This document shows positions 31,984-43,982 of a DNA stretch of 64,000 nucleotides, piece by piece. Position numbers and translations under genes: made by a program. Numbering within the stretch: the first letter of the stretch is position 1; every line of letters begins with the position of its first letter. The DNA comes from Zea mays (lineage: Eukaryota > Streptophyta > Magnoliopsida > Poales > Poaceae): contig NC_050099.1 of the NCBI RefSeq assembly GCF_902167145.1, positions 241,564,588 through 241,628,587 of the forward strand, in the 5' to 3' direction. The notes beneath the pieces were generated by a model. That model had not been told where the DNA came from. It made no database searches and was given only the letters and a program-made list of their open reading frames with translations.

Positions 31984-32749
31984 TAAAAAACTAGTAAAAC
32001 CCTTCTGAACTCCGAAAAAGATACACGTTCAACTTAATTTTAATTTTAAACTTTCCACGTTGTAACCCAACTTTAACTAGTGAAACTTCTCACTACTAGT
32101 CTACTACACTCTCTCAGGTCATCATTCAAAATTGATGGGCACAGTAAATGTGGTTTGTCTTTTTTGCTAGTTCTTTCTCACTAAGAGAAACTCCCAATAA
32201 TCCTAATCCAATCCTTAATTTATGGAAAAGTTAAAAAAACAATCGTCCAACAGTTCCCTATTCTTTTGCATGCGAAAAACATCCCCTCCGCCGCGAAAAA
32301 ATCGTCGACGCATCTCCTCCCAATCCTCCGTATTTTCTCCTTCCCGCGTGATAATCTGCCTTCGCGCGTGCCTCTTTCTCGCGCCTCCTCACGCCTCCTG
32401 CTCATCGCGTCGATTTGTCCTCTGGCGACCAACGACAATAGCCACAACCACAGCTATGGCGAGAGAGACCGTATGGGCGTGGCACCAAGCTAGAAGCCTC
32501 AATGTTTAGACCATCTTTAGGTGGGCTTTCCAACTTAGTATAACTTCTCACAGTGGGTTTTGGTTCTATCGTGAGAAAAGTTGTTTTCTAATGTGAAAAT
32601 GCAACTTTCTGCTATAAAAGAAATAATGGTTTGATACCCCTTAACCGTGTTTTCAATGGCCACATAGAGATGGAGAACTAGAAAAAAATCACTTAGTATT
32701 GGTTGTGACAAAATAATGTTCCTCATCACGCGCTTCCGCAGGAAGCCTT
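31984..32749. other. Gene-free stretch
   Basis: No ORF, RNA gene or clear terminal repeat was recognised. 32270-32460 is moderately GC-rich; 32500-32700 contains short inverted stretches around gtgagaa/ttctcac (32556-32577). Confidence 0.4.
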
Positions 32750-32780
32750 CCGCCCACTTAACGCCCGAAGCGCCCGTCAG

Positions 32781-33507
32781 TTGGCTTCGGTTCGAAGCCG
32801 CGCCCACTTCGCTAGGGTTGTAGCCCACGCGACGCTCCTCCGCCGCCGCGAAGCCATCGCGCCGCCGCCGCGAACCCATCGCACCGGCAGCTCTCCAGCT
32901 CTCCACCAGCGCCGGCAGCTCTCCACCAGCGCCGCTCCGATTTCGCCCCCTTCACGCCCCTCGTCTCCTCCTCCCGTTGTCCAGATGCGAACGGCACCGC
33001 GGCCGCCGCCGCCGTCGCTTGCCCCAGCTGCGGAGATGCGTTCCCGTCCGAGGTCGCCGTCTCCGAGCACCTCGACGGCTGCCTCGCGTCGGCAGGGGGC
33101 GCCCGCGCGCGCTTCCGCGTACCTCGCCGCCGACCCGGCCCCGCCCGCGGCCTCCGTGGAGGTGGTCAAACGCCTGCTGGGCAACCTGCTGCGGGAGCCC
33201 GAGAACGACAAGTTCAGGCGGGTGAGGCTGAGCAACCCGCGGATCAAAGAGGCGGTGGCGGACAGGGAAGGCGGGATGGCGCTCTTGGAGGCCGTCGGGT
33301 TCAGGGTCAGAGATGAGGGCGGAGAACCCTTCGCCGTGATGAACGAAGTGCCCAGGGACGCAAGGCTCAATGGGATCAGGAGGGTCGTCCTCCTGCTCGA
33401 GGGGGCACACCCCTCTGCGCCTCCAGTGAAGGCAGAGGTTGAAGCCAAGGAGAGCTGCAGTAATGTGGCTGATCTGCAGGACGGTGCTAAGAATATTGAT
33501 CGGCAGG
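32781..33507 (+). pseudogene. PUB-domain / C2H2 zinc-finger protein fragment (PUX2-like), frameshifted
   Basis: A zinc finger reads CPSCGDAF...VSEHLDGC in one frame (33020-33100). The PUB domain (VEVVKRLLGNLLREPENDKF, NPRIKEAV, GGMALLEAVGFRV) reads in another (about 33120-33410). The switch lies in a GC-rich run near 33105-33118, giving a net +1 shift. A splice donor (CAG|GTAACA) ends the fragment at 33507, and no later exons (such as a UBX domain) follow. The zinc finger plus PUB pairing recalls plant PUX2, a Cdc48/p97 cofactor. It looks like a first-exon fragment that has been captured or left behind, not a working gene. Confidence 0.7.
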
Positions 33508-33865
33508 TAACAACAGGGTTCAGTTGATAATAAGGCCTTTAATGTGCTTGTTCCAGCGTTAATTGGTTGGCTAACACAAAGCTTTCACTCCCATCAATCA
33601 GCACAGTTTGGTTGTTTGGTTTACTTATTATGTCATGACATTTTTACATGAACTGTCAATTTTATGCTTGTTTCGTTGCGCTTTTAGCTTCATTAGGACT
33701 TAATAGATAATATGTAGTTATGACATATTTCCCCTTTTCAACTATTATCTCAAAAAATGATGTCACCATAAACATAGAACATTGCAAGATTGTAAAGGCA
33801 TGTACCCGTAAGATTGTATGTATTACCAAATGTGTAACCATTTCTTGAGGTATTAGTCGCGTTTA

Positions 33866-34994
33866 ATGACCACTAACAAGTCCATTACCTCTGCTGACAA
33901 TGACCCAGTTCGACTTGAGATTAAAAAGCAGTTGCAGCAAGTTATGGATGATGGATCACCTGAAGGCAGCCAACTACATTTGTTTACCACTCATCTATTG
34001 ATTGAGAAAAAGTATAGAGATGTTTTTGCAAACTTGCAGACAAAAGAAGGAAGGATCGCTTGGCTTCGCAATGCTTACGAGATAGATCTTAAAAAGTGCA
34101 CTTAGCTGCTGGCCGTCCGACAACAGAGCCTTATGTCCAGATATTCGAGTTGAACTTGTATTTCAATAATCAGAGTTGTCAGCTTGTGAACAATGTGAAT
34201 ATGTGAACTTTCTGTCTCCTGTGAATAGTGAATATATGTGGCTTGTAAACTGTGGTTGTACATTATTATGTGACTTATAAACTGTGGTTACGTATGAATA
34301 TGTCTCTGTTGTTTGTGTGCATGCAAATGTGTGACCCTGCTGCACACACATATGATAATGAAATGGATGACACAGATGCAGAATTGGTGAGCAAAGAAGT
34401 ATTCAACTATACACACTCTTCGCTACGCAATGTTATAGAGCGATCGTTTGGGGTGCTTAAAATGTAGTGGAGAGTTCTATTAAGTCTCCCTTCTTTTTCG
34501 CTTACCAAACAATCCAAGATAATTATTGCTTATATGACATTGCATAACTTCATTAGAGAGAGTGCTCTACACGATAGAGACTTTGATGAACTAGGACCTA
34601 ATAGCATCAGTCATGATGTACCTTTAGGTGAGAGTAGTAGTAGCACATCTGATGAGTTAGACATGAGTGCTTTTCGAGATGCAATTGCTAATGCATTAGT
34701 GTCGTAGTTAAGTATGTCAATGTAACGGTACTTATGATGTAATCAACTCCACTAATTAATGTGTAATGACCTTTTCTTCGTTATGGGTTTCATTTTATCG
34801 TTTGTTCGAACAAAATCTGTAATATGAGAATCTGATTATCCAAACACGTAGATTCTCACGAACAACTTTTCTGCACAGCTGGCGAACCAAACACCTAAAT
34901 TCTAACCACCAGCTTTTCCCAACAGCCAGCTTTTCCCCACAGCCAGCTTTTCAGATAAGCTGGTCAGAAAAAAGCCGAACCAAACACGCCCTAT
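33866..34994 (+). mobile_element. PIF/Harbinger-like transposon remnant
   Basis: 33866-34105 encodes a piece like the C-terminal part of the Myb/SANT-type partner protein (LLIEKKYRDVFANL, EGRIAWLRNAYE). 34360-34707 encodes the C-terminus of a HARBI1-type nuclease (SLRNVIERSFGVLK, WRVLLSLPSF, YMTLHNFIRES) broken by an in-frame TAG at 34466. The right end (ccgaaccaaacacgccct, to 34992) matches PIF/Harbinger-like termini. The left terminus and the N-terminal catalytic part are missing. It may have inserted into the gene-fragment mosaic. Confidence 0.75.
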
Positions 34995-35189
34995 GGTTTC
35001 TCAAGGCCGATTGCTACCCGTTGATACCGTACCATCCAGGGGCTGGTCACACACACGCCCACCCTAATAGCCCACCCTAATAGGTCGCTCGCCTGACAAG
35101 ATTATTGGACCTAGCAACTCTCACTAAAAATATTGTTTTACTAGGTTCGTGGGGAGTCATATTGGGGAGATGAGGCTGTTTCCTTGTTC

Positions 35190-35814
35190 CAACAGTGCCT
35201 ACTCCTCCTTCCCCATGTGTGGCAACTCATGACTTTCCATCCAGCTAAATTGAGGCCTTGCCAACAGAACAAAACCCAAGAGGAAATCCGTCGCGAATCC
35301 ACCAATGTGAGCAAAGTTGTCAACGTGAGGTAGTATCCCAATAGCCAAATTGAGTGCAATAATAAACAACAGTGTTATTATAGCTGCTGCCTACAAGAGC
35401 AAATTAAGTAGATGAGCTAAGCGATTATCAATCAACTGGATAAAATAAAATGTTATTCATTTATTGCTTATACTGGCCTTGTTGGAGTATATAGTCCAGT
35501 TCATGAGTAGTTCAGAAAGCATGGATCCCAACAGGCCAAATAGAGCTCCAGAAGCACCAACGGAGATGTAGCTGTTCCGTAGGAAGAGAAACCAGACAGT
35601 AGGTATATTGCACCAATGCGAACTTGCAAGCAGGAAAAACAGTGTCAGTGAAATGACCATGAAGGACGAATGGTTGGAACACTTAACTGAAATGAATGGT
35701 TGGATCGATATTGGTGTACCATGAAAATGATTTTAAAAGCTTACCAAATCCAAATTGCTGCTCAAGGCGGATTCCAATAAACAACAAACTTAGGACAAAA
35801 GTCAAACCAAAGGG
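35190..35814 (-). pseudogene. Rhomboid-like intramembrane protease pseudogene, 3 exons
   Basis: Three exons can be read on the minus strand. 35745-35814 gives LSLLFIGIRLEQQFGF. About 35476-35623 gives [11 protein letters not shown], then, in another frame, [18 protein letters not shown] with the catalytic Ser. About 35190-35386 gives [14 protein letters not shown] with the catalytic His. The loss of several residues plus a frameshift inside the middle exon breaks the protein, and a conserved Gly after GGF is replaced by Asp. The N-terminal cytosolic part and first membrane helix are absent. Introns are preserved, so the copy arose from DNA, not from mRNA. Confidence 0.82.
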
Positions 35815-36126
35815 CTGAATCTAAGGGATGTTATAGAGAGAGTAACATTGATTGAAGGATGCAAACATATTAAAGTGTTAGCGATCGAGATCTTCGGAAA
35901 ATGGCAGTAGTGTCTCCAAAGAAGTTTAGAGAACTAAAATTTTTTGTGGTCTTCTTTCGGCCACAAGAACAATATTAGTTTTTCTCAGAACCTATAGGAA
36001 TATCTAAATGATCTTGAGTACACAACCACAATCTCTATTAGGTCCAATAGGAAACATGTGAATTAGCATAGAGCGCAAAATGAAAACTTGGGAGAAAAAT
36101 CATGTCTTGCTTATAATGGATCTCAG

Positions 36127-36237
36127 CTTCTTGGAGCTGTTGTTTAAGAGTTGTTACTTGTAGTTCCAGCTCACGCTGCTGCGACGATCCCCTAAATACT
36201 TCCTGAAAGTGCCCCATTGTATCTCCCTCACAGAAGC
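36127..36237 (-). other. Coiled-coil protein fragment, unrecognised
   Basis: A minus-strand frame reads MGHFQEVFRGSSQQRELELQ followed by VTTLKQQLQEAE, a clear heptad pattern. A likely frameshift separates it from EQYASVRE just upstream. It could be the C-terminal coiled coil of a plant transposase-type or regulatory protein. The identity is not known. Confidence 0.4.
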
Positions 36238-36679
36238 ATATTGTTCCTGAAAAAGGAAAAAATCATGTCAAAATTGTCTCCAACAAATTTTGAAGAGAGA
36301 AATATTATAATGATTTAATTCGCCTAGTTCCTGAGTCAGATAATGCTAGAAGTATTGAGCACAAGGCATTATAGAAGGTGCCCCTTTATTTCCAATATTA
36401 TAACAAATTGGGACATGTTAACATATATTGTTTCTCAATAATTGAAATAGGAGGTTATATAAGGAAAACCAAGACACATAAATTTCATCTCTAAATAATA
36501 GGAGGTTATATTTACCCCTAATCTAAAAAAGAAGGAAATTATATTTGTCGATCCCTTATTTGCTCAGTAATAACAATAAGGCTTCAAAATAGAGCAATAA
36601 AACATCAGCAATATATTTAATAATACCAGTTACATGATTTGCTATGGTAGAGCAATACAACATCCCTTATGGTAGCTTT

Positions 36680-37030
36680 CCTTTCTTTCGCTTATTTAGG
36701 AACTCTGAGTGAAGACGACTGAGGAGGATGGAATCAGAGGTTCTTCTAGTGTGCTCATTCTCAGGTTTTGCATCAACATCCACATCTGGCAAGCCAAATT
36801 CATCAGCTGCATGGACAAATCGCCCAAGAAGCATGTCAACATCAAAATCGAATAACAGCTAAATAGAAAAAAATGATGGACTGTAATCATCTCCTCACAA
36901 AAAAGGAAGCAAAGTAGACAGTAGCAATACTAAGTGCAGCACCAAGAACCACATTCATCTCCACTGTCTCAAAAACAATGAGCCTGTCCACTTGACATCC
37001 CAGGTCTAGAGCACCAGCCTGAGCCTAGGC
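36680..37030 (-). other. Two unrecognised exon-like fragments
   Basis: 36680-36860 (minus) reads FDVDMLLGRFVHAADEFGLP then a Lys-rich end and stop. 36905-37020 reads LDLGCQVDRLIVFETVEMNV. Both look like real protein text and not random ORFs, but I cannot assign them. They lie between the rhomboid and cellulose-synthase fragments on the same strand. Confidence 0.4.
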
Positions 37031-37084
37031 AAAGAGCGTCTAGAGCCTCCCAGACCATTTTCATCTCCCTATACACCCTATACA

Positions 37085-37488
37085 CCCAATCCTTGATTCC
37101 AGTGAGAATGTCTTTTGTAATAGAACCATAGATCCACCCAATCCGCGGTGCACCATATTAAAGACTTAAAATGAATAAACATTTCTTTTTCTTCAATTCA
37201 ACAAATATATCATTTCCAAGAATGAAGTAGATATTTATCACAAAAAACAAAAGGTTTACATGCAAACCAGACAAGGAAACATCAATTCATATCTCAACAT
37301 TTCTTAGCAAGTAATAGCACAAGCATCAACAACACTGATGTTACAAAGTTATAACTACATGAGTCATTACCTCAGTTCCCAGACAGTTTTGTCCTCATAG
37401 CCATAGCTGATGACATGAATAGCTTCTTTCAGAAGAGACTCTAGAGTTGCAGATTGTGGAACACCACCATATTCCATCAGAGTAGAGA
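37085..37488 (-). pseudogene. Cellulose synthase (CesA) gene fragment, two partial exons
   Basis: Exon 37371-37488 encodes [10 protein letters not shown] and [17 protein letters not shown], bounded by a TTTTGTAG acceptor and a GTAATG donor. After a ~220-nt intron-like gap, 37085-37140 encodes IGWIYGSITKDILTGI. This is the well-conserved CesA segment preceding the Gln-x-x-Arg-Trp region, with substitutions at invariant positions (Cys to Tyr; Glu to Lys). The rest of the gene is absent. It is a captured or relic fragment. Confidence 0.85.
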
Positions 37489-40400
37489 CTACAAAAACAC
37501 TGGACTGGCCAGATCTCTTCTCCAGTCCCATTTGAGACATAATCAGCTAAAATCTCTTCTCCGGACTCATTTGAGACATAATCAACTATTTCTCATCATT
37601 AAATTGAGAACCTATGAAGACTATGAAGTGCAAGGTAAAAGTTCAAGGATAAAAGAAAGTTAACTCTACTTGTCTATGGTACCTTAGATTTACAACAGAT
37701 ACGATGAATAAATGGACAACTGAGGGGTTGTGGCAAAAAATAAGAAATATTGAATGCACATCTACTCGAATTAAACACATAACTCAATGATACCTTCAAT
37801 CCCTTCCTCTACATCTTCAAGGTTAAATACTTGTACAGAACTCGATGATACCTTCAATCACGAAGCAGCAGCCTGCAAAGGTCCAATACAATTGAATCAA
37901 ACCTCAACTAAGGAACAAAATGGGTAGGACCTACACATCTGTAAATACATATTTACACTACAGTCCAACAAGAAATAAACAAAGGGAAAAGGCAACAGAA
38001 ACCTAAAGTTAAAAATATATAAGGGAAACTGAAAAAAGAGACAATCAGTATTCCAGTTGAATTTGCACATTTAGAACAACACCATATCACTTTTACATGA
38101 ATCCTTGAGGCCTTCAGGCTTCAGGAGAAGAATGCTAAAACTATTAGAAACCAGAAGCACAATGAAGCAAGTCCCTCCACACAAATTCGAACCAGTCGTG
38201 ACGTAGAAGCTCCACTCCCCAGGAGTGTTGAAAAAAACCAAACTCGTACTACAACACGGTCAATGGAGTTTTGAATGGCCGTATACCAATAAAATTCTTG
38301 AAGCAATGAAGTTCTTGACTAATAAAAACAACGAATATGTGTGATGTCCCTAAATTTTAGCCAAAATCATACATAAAGCAGAGTATTTTCAGTTATCAGT
38401 TGGTCTGTAATAAACTACTAACACAGGTGCCTATATTGGGGGGCCATCTTCAACATAGTACCTCGAATCAAAGCAACTTCAAATATACCAACGACTGTAA
38501 GATGTTCAAATCTTTCCTCCACCATAAGCTAGTACTAACCTAATTCACTACTGAATCCAAGTCGTTGAGAACAACATAAACAGAAGTATGAAGAATAGAG
38601 TTGACACACCTTTGGTATTGTGGACGTCTACACTACTGTCTTATGAAGTAGTAAAGATTGAAGCTTGCATAGTACATCTACAGATAACAGGTTTACAAAT
38701 AACAATAGCACAAGGAATTGAAGGTTACAAAATTAAATATTAGAATATTACCTTGAAGCTTAGGAGTGGGGACTACGTGCCTGTGTCAGGTGGGAGCGCT
38801 AAAGAATGGGGAGACGCGCTCGCTGGGCAGTCGCTCGCCAGCTCATTGCTGAATCGCTGACGCAGTGACACCGAGCCGCTAAGGACCCGTCATTTGGACC
38901 CGTGAAGCAGGCTGCAGCTGGCCAGCTTCTCGTTACAGATTAGTTTAGATGTGAAGCCAAGACAGACAAATAAGACCAGAAGAAACACACACGAAGAAAC
39001 TTAGGCATCATCACAGATTAGTTCAGATATGAAGCAAAGACAAAGACAAATAAGAACAGAAGCAACACACACACAAATAAACTAAGGCATCATCAGAGAA
39101 GAATTTTTGTTTTTAGTAGAAAAAAATATGATGCTAAATACTATAAGGGAAAGGACAAAACAGTGTTGTTGCAATACCTACATAACATTGTCAATCATAG
39201 TATTTGAAGTATAAGTGCTTGACTTCAGCCTAATTCTGAATTTGATGATTCTAGTTAGGGTCTTTCATGAAATGGTAAAGATGAATCAATCGATCATGTG
39301 GGCCAAGATTCTTCTCTTCCTCTGGGATTTGTTCCAAAATTGTCAGATGCAATGTTATGCAAGACAACTTTACATAAGTATCACAGATGAATCTTCATAA
39401 ATATAATTGTATTTTTCAGTAGAATAGATAGAAGGGTCAACATCAAGAAAGATGAAATGATACAAACCTCCTCAGCTCGTAATGTCCAGTACTATTCATT
39501 TATGTTCTGTATCTTCTCATGAGGTGGAATGATCCGTAGAAATGTCATCCTAACAATGCCAAATTTAAGGTAAAATATAACATTAATTTTAGAAGTTCAG
39601 AAATCTAGCATTAGAAAGAGCTAGGACTTTTAATGTAGGAAATACTTCACATAAACCATGCACGAACCTTATAAATCTTGTGGTAAAATACTTCAAGCAA
39701 GCGGATCTCAACATTAGGATTAGATAGTTCAACTTGTTGAACATGCTTCAACCTAAAGAAAAAAATTATGCAGTAAATATGTATCATCATTATGCAGCAA
39801 ATCAATGAGGAAGAAGGGAAGCATCACCCAGTTGCTTACTGATGGGGTGGAGTGCGTTAATGGGCGGGTTGGCGATGGTAATCCTCCTCTATCAGCACGA
39901 TAGCCAACAACCCATGGGTTTGTAATTTGGAAGCCATGTTAGCTTACTGATAGCTAAATATCAGTTGTAACTTGCGAGAGGATCACAATGACAAAGAACA
40001 GAGCATTGTTAGCAGAAGCAAGATTAATCCAATTGCATATAGAGCACATATTAAAATTCACAAAATACTATCCATTTCCTTACTCTATTTATCCATCTAA
40101 TAAAACTCAAGCAAGACAAAAAAAAGTGTGAACCGCAGTAGGAAAGTATCTTTTTTCAATTGGCATACACATAGGTTCCATAATCAGTACCGTGAAGTAT
40201 CATTTTAATTTTGTACAAATGTGATAAGTTGATTGAGACGTAATAATGAAATCAATGTAAGTATCATTATTATGTTAGTATGTTATACTTGGTAAACCAA
40301 ATTTAGAGTAGATGTGTCAGGTAGACTATTGCAAAGTAAAGAGAGATAGGATGGCAGCAACAAAAACAAGGGTGGCATTCACAGAGTATTCAATGGGATC

Positions 40401-40850
40401 AAGCCAGGATGCAAGCCCGAAAAACACCTCAGTTTATTAGTAATACGTTCCAAATCATGACAAGTTGACAATGAGATACATGAAGCAAATCTTCATCTCT
40501 TTTCCACAAATGAAGGTTTCTGCCTACACTCAGTACTACCAAACCCAAGGAGTGGGAAGTTTCTGAACCCTGAAGCTTCCAAGAAGTTATATTTGCAGGG
40601 AATTTGAACAAAATGGAAGCGACAAGGAGACTTTTCGTGTCCTAGCAGTCCTCGCAAATTTCTAACCATGGTTATGTTTCCATAGCAGAAGGTATCAACT
40701 TTTAAGGTGAAATAGATAAAGCCTAGCTCTTCCTTGTGTAGTACCCTTGCGCTGATTAATCCAACCACAGAATCAACTCATCCTCATCTATTTTGCTAAA
40801 TTTTAACTGGAAGAAGACAAATCGAATCAATGGAACGAGTAGAAACCCTT
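37489..40850. other. Mostly non-coding part of the fragment mosaic
   Basis: AT-rich sequence with intron-like composition. Exon-like pieces on the minus strand include 39660-39758 (KHVQQVELSNPNVEIRLLE, ending in a GT donor) and 39490-39555 (RMTFLRIIPPHEKIQ), probably from one unrecognised gene. 38755-38945 is a GC-rich island. No intact ORF, RNA gene or terminal repeat is seen. Confidence 0.4.
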
Positions 40851-40869
40851 TGGGGCTCTTACCTGTGGA

Positions 40870-41140
40870 GAGCCACTGTAATCGGAAAAGCTCGGGAGCT
40901 CGCTGCACGCCTTCTCTTCGTCGAGGCCGTACTTTTCAAGGGGGCTCGAAGGGCAAGGACTCCCTACCAGAATCATCTAGCGGCAAAACATCAGTGAGCG
41001 GATCTAGAAAAATTACAGCGACAAAAACATATTTACCCCAACAAAAGAAACCAAAAACATAGGACCACCTTCCCGGAGGCGTCGTAGGCCGCGACGTGGT
41101 CGGCGACGACGGCGAGGTCCGCGAGCGGGGCGGGCCCGTT
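40870..41140 (-). other. Unrecognised two-exon gene fragment
   Basis: The minus strand gives GPAPLADLAVVADHVAAYDA (41071-41138) and, closer to 40875, LDEEKACSELPSFSDYSGSP ending at a GTAAGA donor. GC content and codon use look like a first exon of a real grass gene. The product is not recognised. It joins directly to the nucleoside hydrolase fragment on its right without that gene's remaining exons. Confidence 0.45.
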
Positions 41141-41255
41141 CTAAATAGTAATTTGGTGAGATTTATGTCATATCAATGTGTATGTAAGAATGCTGAAACT
41201 AAAAAATATCAGACGGGTCAATCTTTTATGAGTTACTCAGAGAAAAAAAACATAC

Positions 41256-41567
41256 CTTTTCAATCCCTGACCCATCAAAGTGTGGCCAGTGCAAATGCCC
41301 TGGGTCTCTACTCTCACCACACCCTTCTTGAATGTGAAGTACTCTGGATGAAGTACGGCAGTGAAGCTCACAGGATCATGAAGGAAAATTCCTGAACAGA
41401 AAGCGACTTTCTGTCAGAAGCGTGGTTCTTCTCATATTTGATGGTAATTGGCAAAAGCATATAACAGTAGTATATTATTAATTTCAAATACCATGAAAAC
41501 CATCAGAATTGGCATGCCAATCTCTGTAGAACTTGCACATCTCATATAAGAACGCTGCATGCTTCCC
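41256..41567 (-). pseudogene. Inosine-uridine nucleoside hydrolase (URH-like) gene fragment
   Basis: Exon 41492-41567 encodes GKHAAFLYEMCKFYRDWHAN...DGFHG. Exon 41256-41391 encodes IFLHDPVSFTAVLHPEYF, FKKGVVRVETQGICTGHTLM and a lysine-rich end. The donor and acceptor between them agree in phase. This is the C-terminal half of a plant uridine nucleosidase; the N-terminal Asp-rich catalytic motif and the last exon are absent. It is probably a captured fragment that retains its intron. Confidence 0.82.
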
Positions 41568-43700
41568 TTTCAAGTTGTTTTTGTAATAATGTATTATCTT
41601 TTTTTCTTTAACAGGAAAATGCATCCATGACAGTAACACCATAGTTTTATTAGGAAATTTCAGCTGAATCATGGTCGAAAAAATGAAATCTAAATGGTAT
41701 GGGCATGCTAAGAATAACCTAAATGGTATGGGCATGATTACTTTACCTAACAATACATGATAAAAAAATAACAATTCAGCTGATTCATGGTTGGAACAAA
41801 ACCAAGGATTACAGAGTTCACACACCTTAAGTGGGGAAATCAACCAGAACTGTGCCTCGTAATGCTGATCTATCGAAGTTCCTTTTGCAGCTTCAATTAG
41901 CAAAGTTCAACTGCTAGAAGAACTGAAATAGAGAAGAAAAAAGTATTTAGCTACATAAGACGCTTCCCCTCATGCCCTCACAGAAAATTTCAGATTTACA
42001 TATTCTTCCTAGATCTGCCAGCCAGCGCATTAGATAACTACAAGAAGTTTCAGAATAGAAGTTAACAACTTCCATTCTTTATATTAATTTATATCCCTGC
42101 TACTAAGTAGCCTAATAAAATTGGTTTTCATCGGTTCAGTTTATACAAAATCACGTATTTCAGTTAACCTCAACTGCAAATGTTGTTTAATTCAAACAAA
42201 ATGAACTGCAAATGTCTCACTAAATAAATAGGAATCCTTGATTTCCACAAGTGGCTTCAGGATCTCCTCGACTCGGATCACGATGTACAAGGAACGGAGG
42301 ATGTGAACGCCCACGTTCTTACAGATGCACGTAAATAGCTAATAAGAAACGACAAGTAATCAACAAAACAAAAAATCTTTTTAACGAACCTTGTTCTTTA
42401 TAATTTTTGCATATAATAAATCTAATGAAATGATCATTAGAGGCACTGTACTTATTGCTTATTGCTGGGACATAAATCATCCTGAGTTCCTCACTTGTAA
42501 TCAGAACTACTATTTAGAAACGTAGTGAGAAAAACGACTTATTAATTATCACCGTTGGAAATAGATCACAGTTGTTATAAAATTAGATACAAAATGGTGA
42601 TAGTGGAATGCACTTGTACACAACTTATTTTCATTGGTTCAGTTTATACAAAATAAACAGCAAAGTAATCAGCAAAAATTCTTCTCTATTATGTTTACTA
42701 ATCGAACCTTGCAGTTAAATTTTTCTCTATTATTTTTGCATATAATAAATCTAATGAAATGACCATTAGAGGCACTGTACTTATTGCTCGGACATAAATC
42801 ATCCTGAGGTCCTCACCTGTAATTAGAACTACTATCTAGAATCGTAGTGAAAAAATGAACAACCCATACCAACATTATCCACCTCCATTACCCAATTGAA
42901 ATAAAGAAAACATCCACCTAGGTTTCAGTATGAAAAAATGGAAAACGTAGAATTGAGAAGCACATGATTAAGTGTGACGGTGAGGTTTGCGACGTGATTT
43001 TGGGCTACTGACTATGACGATGCTGATTCTAAATTCAATAAAACAAACAATGACTCAAGAAAGATAGACGATCTGAAATTGATCTAGTTGTGTCAAACTT
43101 TAAGCCCTGAGAGAGGTCAGAGTTCATTCCTGTTTTTTATGACGGTATGACACCAGAACACAACTATTGATGGAAGATGCAAATAAAAAAGCTATCACTG
43201 AGAGAGCGCCATTAATAGTACTGGACATTGCAAATCCCCTTTACTACTGCGAGAGCACCACTAATAGTAAAGTACTGGATCTTGCGTGCTACTAAAGGAT
43301 GGGCAGCGTACCTGGCTGTAGTCTTCCAGGAGAGCGTCGAGAAGGATGGAGGTTGGTGCTTTGCCAACCCTCTCCATAGTTGTGCCCCGAGTCACAGTCA
43401 TATAAACGAGGCATAGACCCTAAGCATCATAATCAACCTATCAGTCTCGAGTTCGATCTCTTTACATGTAAAAAAGAGGCATCTTCACAACTGTGTCAAA
43501 ACTGTTTGTCAGGTATGAGTTCCACTTTTCTCTAGATTAGTTGATCAATCTGATGCCCCTCCTGAAAAGCTATCACCATGCCTAGGCTAATGAAATATGT
43601 TAGGCTGTACACAATGGTTTGAAGAAACAACAGCTCCTACTTTCAGTTATCATCCAGTATAATCAGTGAAGGTAACTAAAACAAGGAGTTTGCATCATCA
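41568..43700. other. Non-coding sequence with a repeated segment
   Basis: No convincing coding exons are seen apart from possible scraps near 41830-41890. A direct repeat pair (42404-42535 and 42731-42860) is listed separately. 43200-43280 also contains a short repeat (gagagcgccattaatagta and gagagcaccactaatagta). Confidence 0.4.
42404..42860. repeat. Direct repeat pair of about 130 bp, offset 327 bp
   Basis: tttttgcatataataaatc at 42404 recurs at 42731. Similarity continues through cattagaggcactgtactta and cggacataaatcatcctgag to about 42535 and 42860. The copies differ by substitutions and a small indel. The origin is not known. Confidence 0.75.
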
Positions 43701-43850
43701 TCACCAATAATCTCTGCACGAGCAAACTCCATTCCTGAAGTGGTGAAATCTGTTCACGTCCCTCACAACAATCTCCCGATCTGTGAATTTGGAGATGAAC
43801 TTGGTGACTGAATGACAGTCCTCACAAAGCCTGAGATTCTTTGTGATCCT
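43701..43850 (-). pseudogene. DYW-type PPR protein C-terminal fragment
   Basis: The minus-strand frame from 43850 to the TGA at 43701 encodes 49 residues: [19 protein letters not shown], then [15 protein letters not shown] and a final CSCRDYW. This is the canonical zinc-binding end of the DYW deaminase domain of plant organelle RNA-editing PPR proteins. Nothing upstream continues the domain, so it is a 150-bp end fragment. Confidence 0.88.
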
Positions 43851-43982
43851 TATTGGATCTCAAACTCATGAATCCACAGGAAGCAAACACATGAACCTCC
43901 TTGTTGGATCTCCAAATCTTCATCAAGAATGTGTAGATCAGGTCGCTAGAACCGGGACCGGGTAGATCCGTACTCTACACGG

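Noticed and set aside
34986..35160. Helitron 3' terminus beside the Harbinger remnant
   Set aside because: No hairpin followed by a CTRR end was found here or elsewhere around the mosaic, so no Helitron is annotated as a feature.
40493..40768. 91-codon minus ORF (MVGLISARVLHKEELGF...)
   Set aside because: No recognisable domain, no splice support and average AT-rich composition; it was left within the unassigned mosaic.
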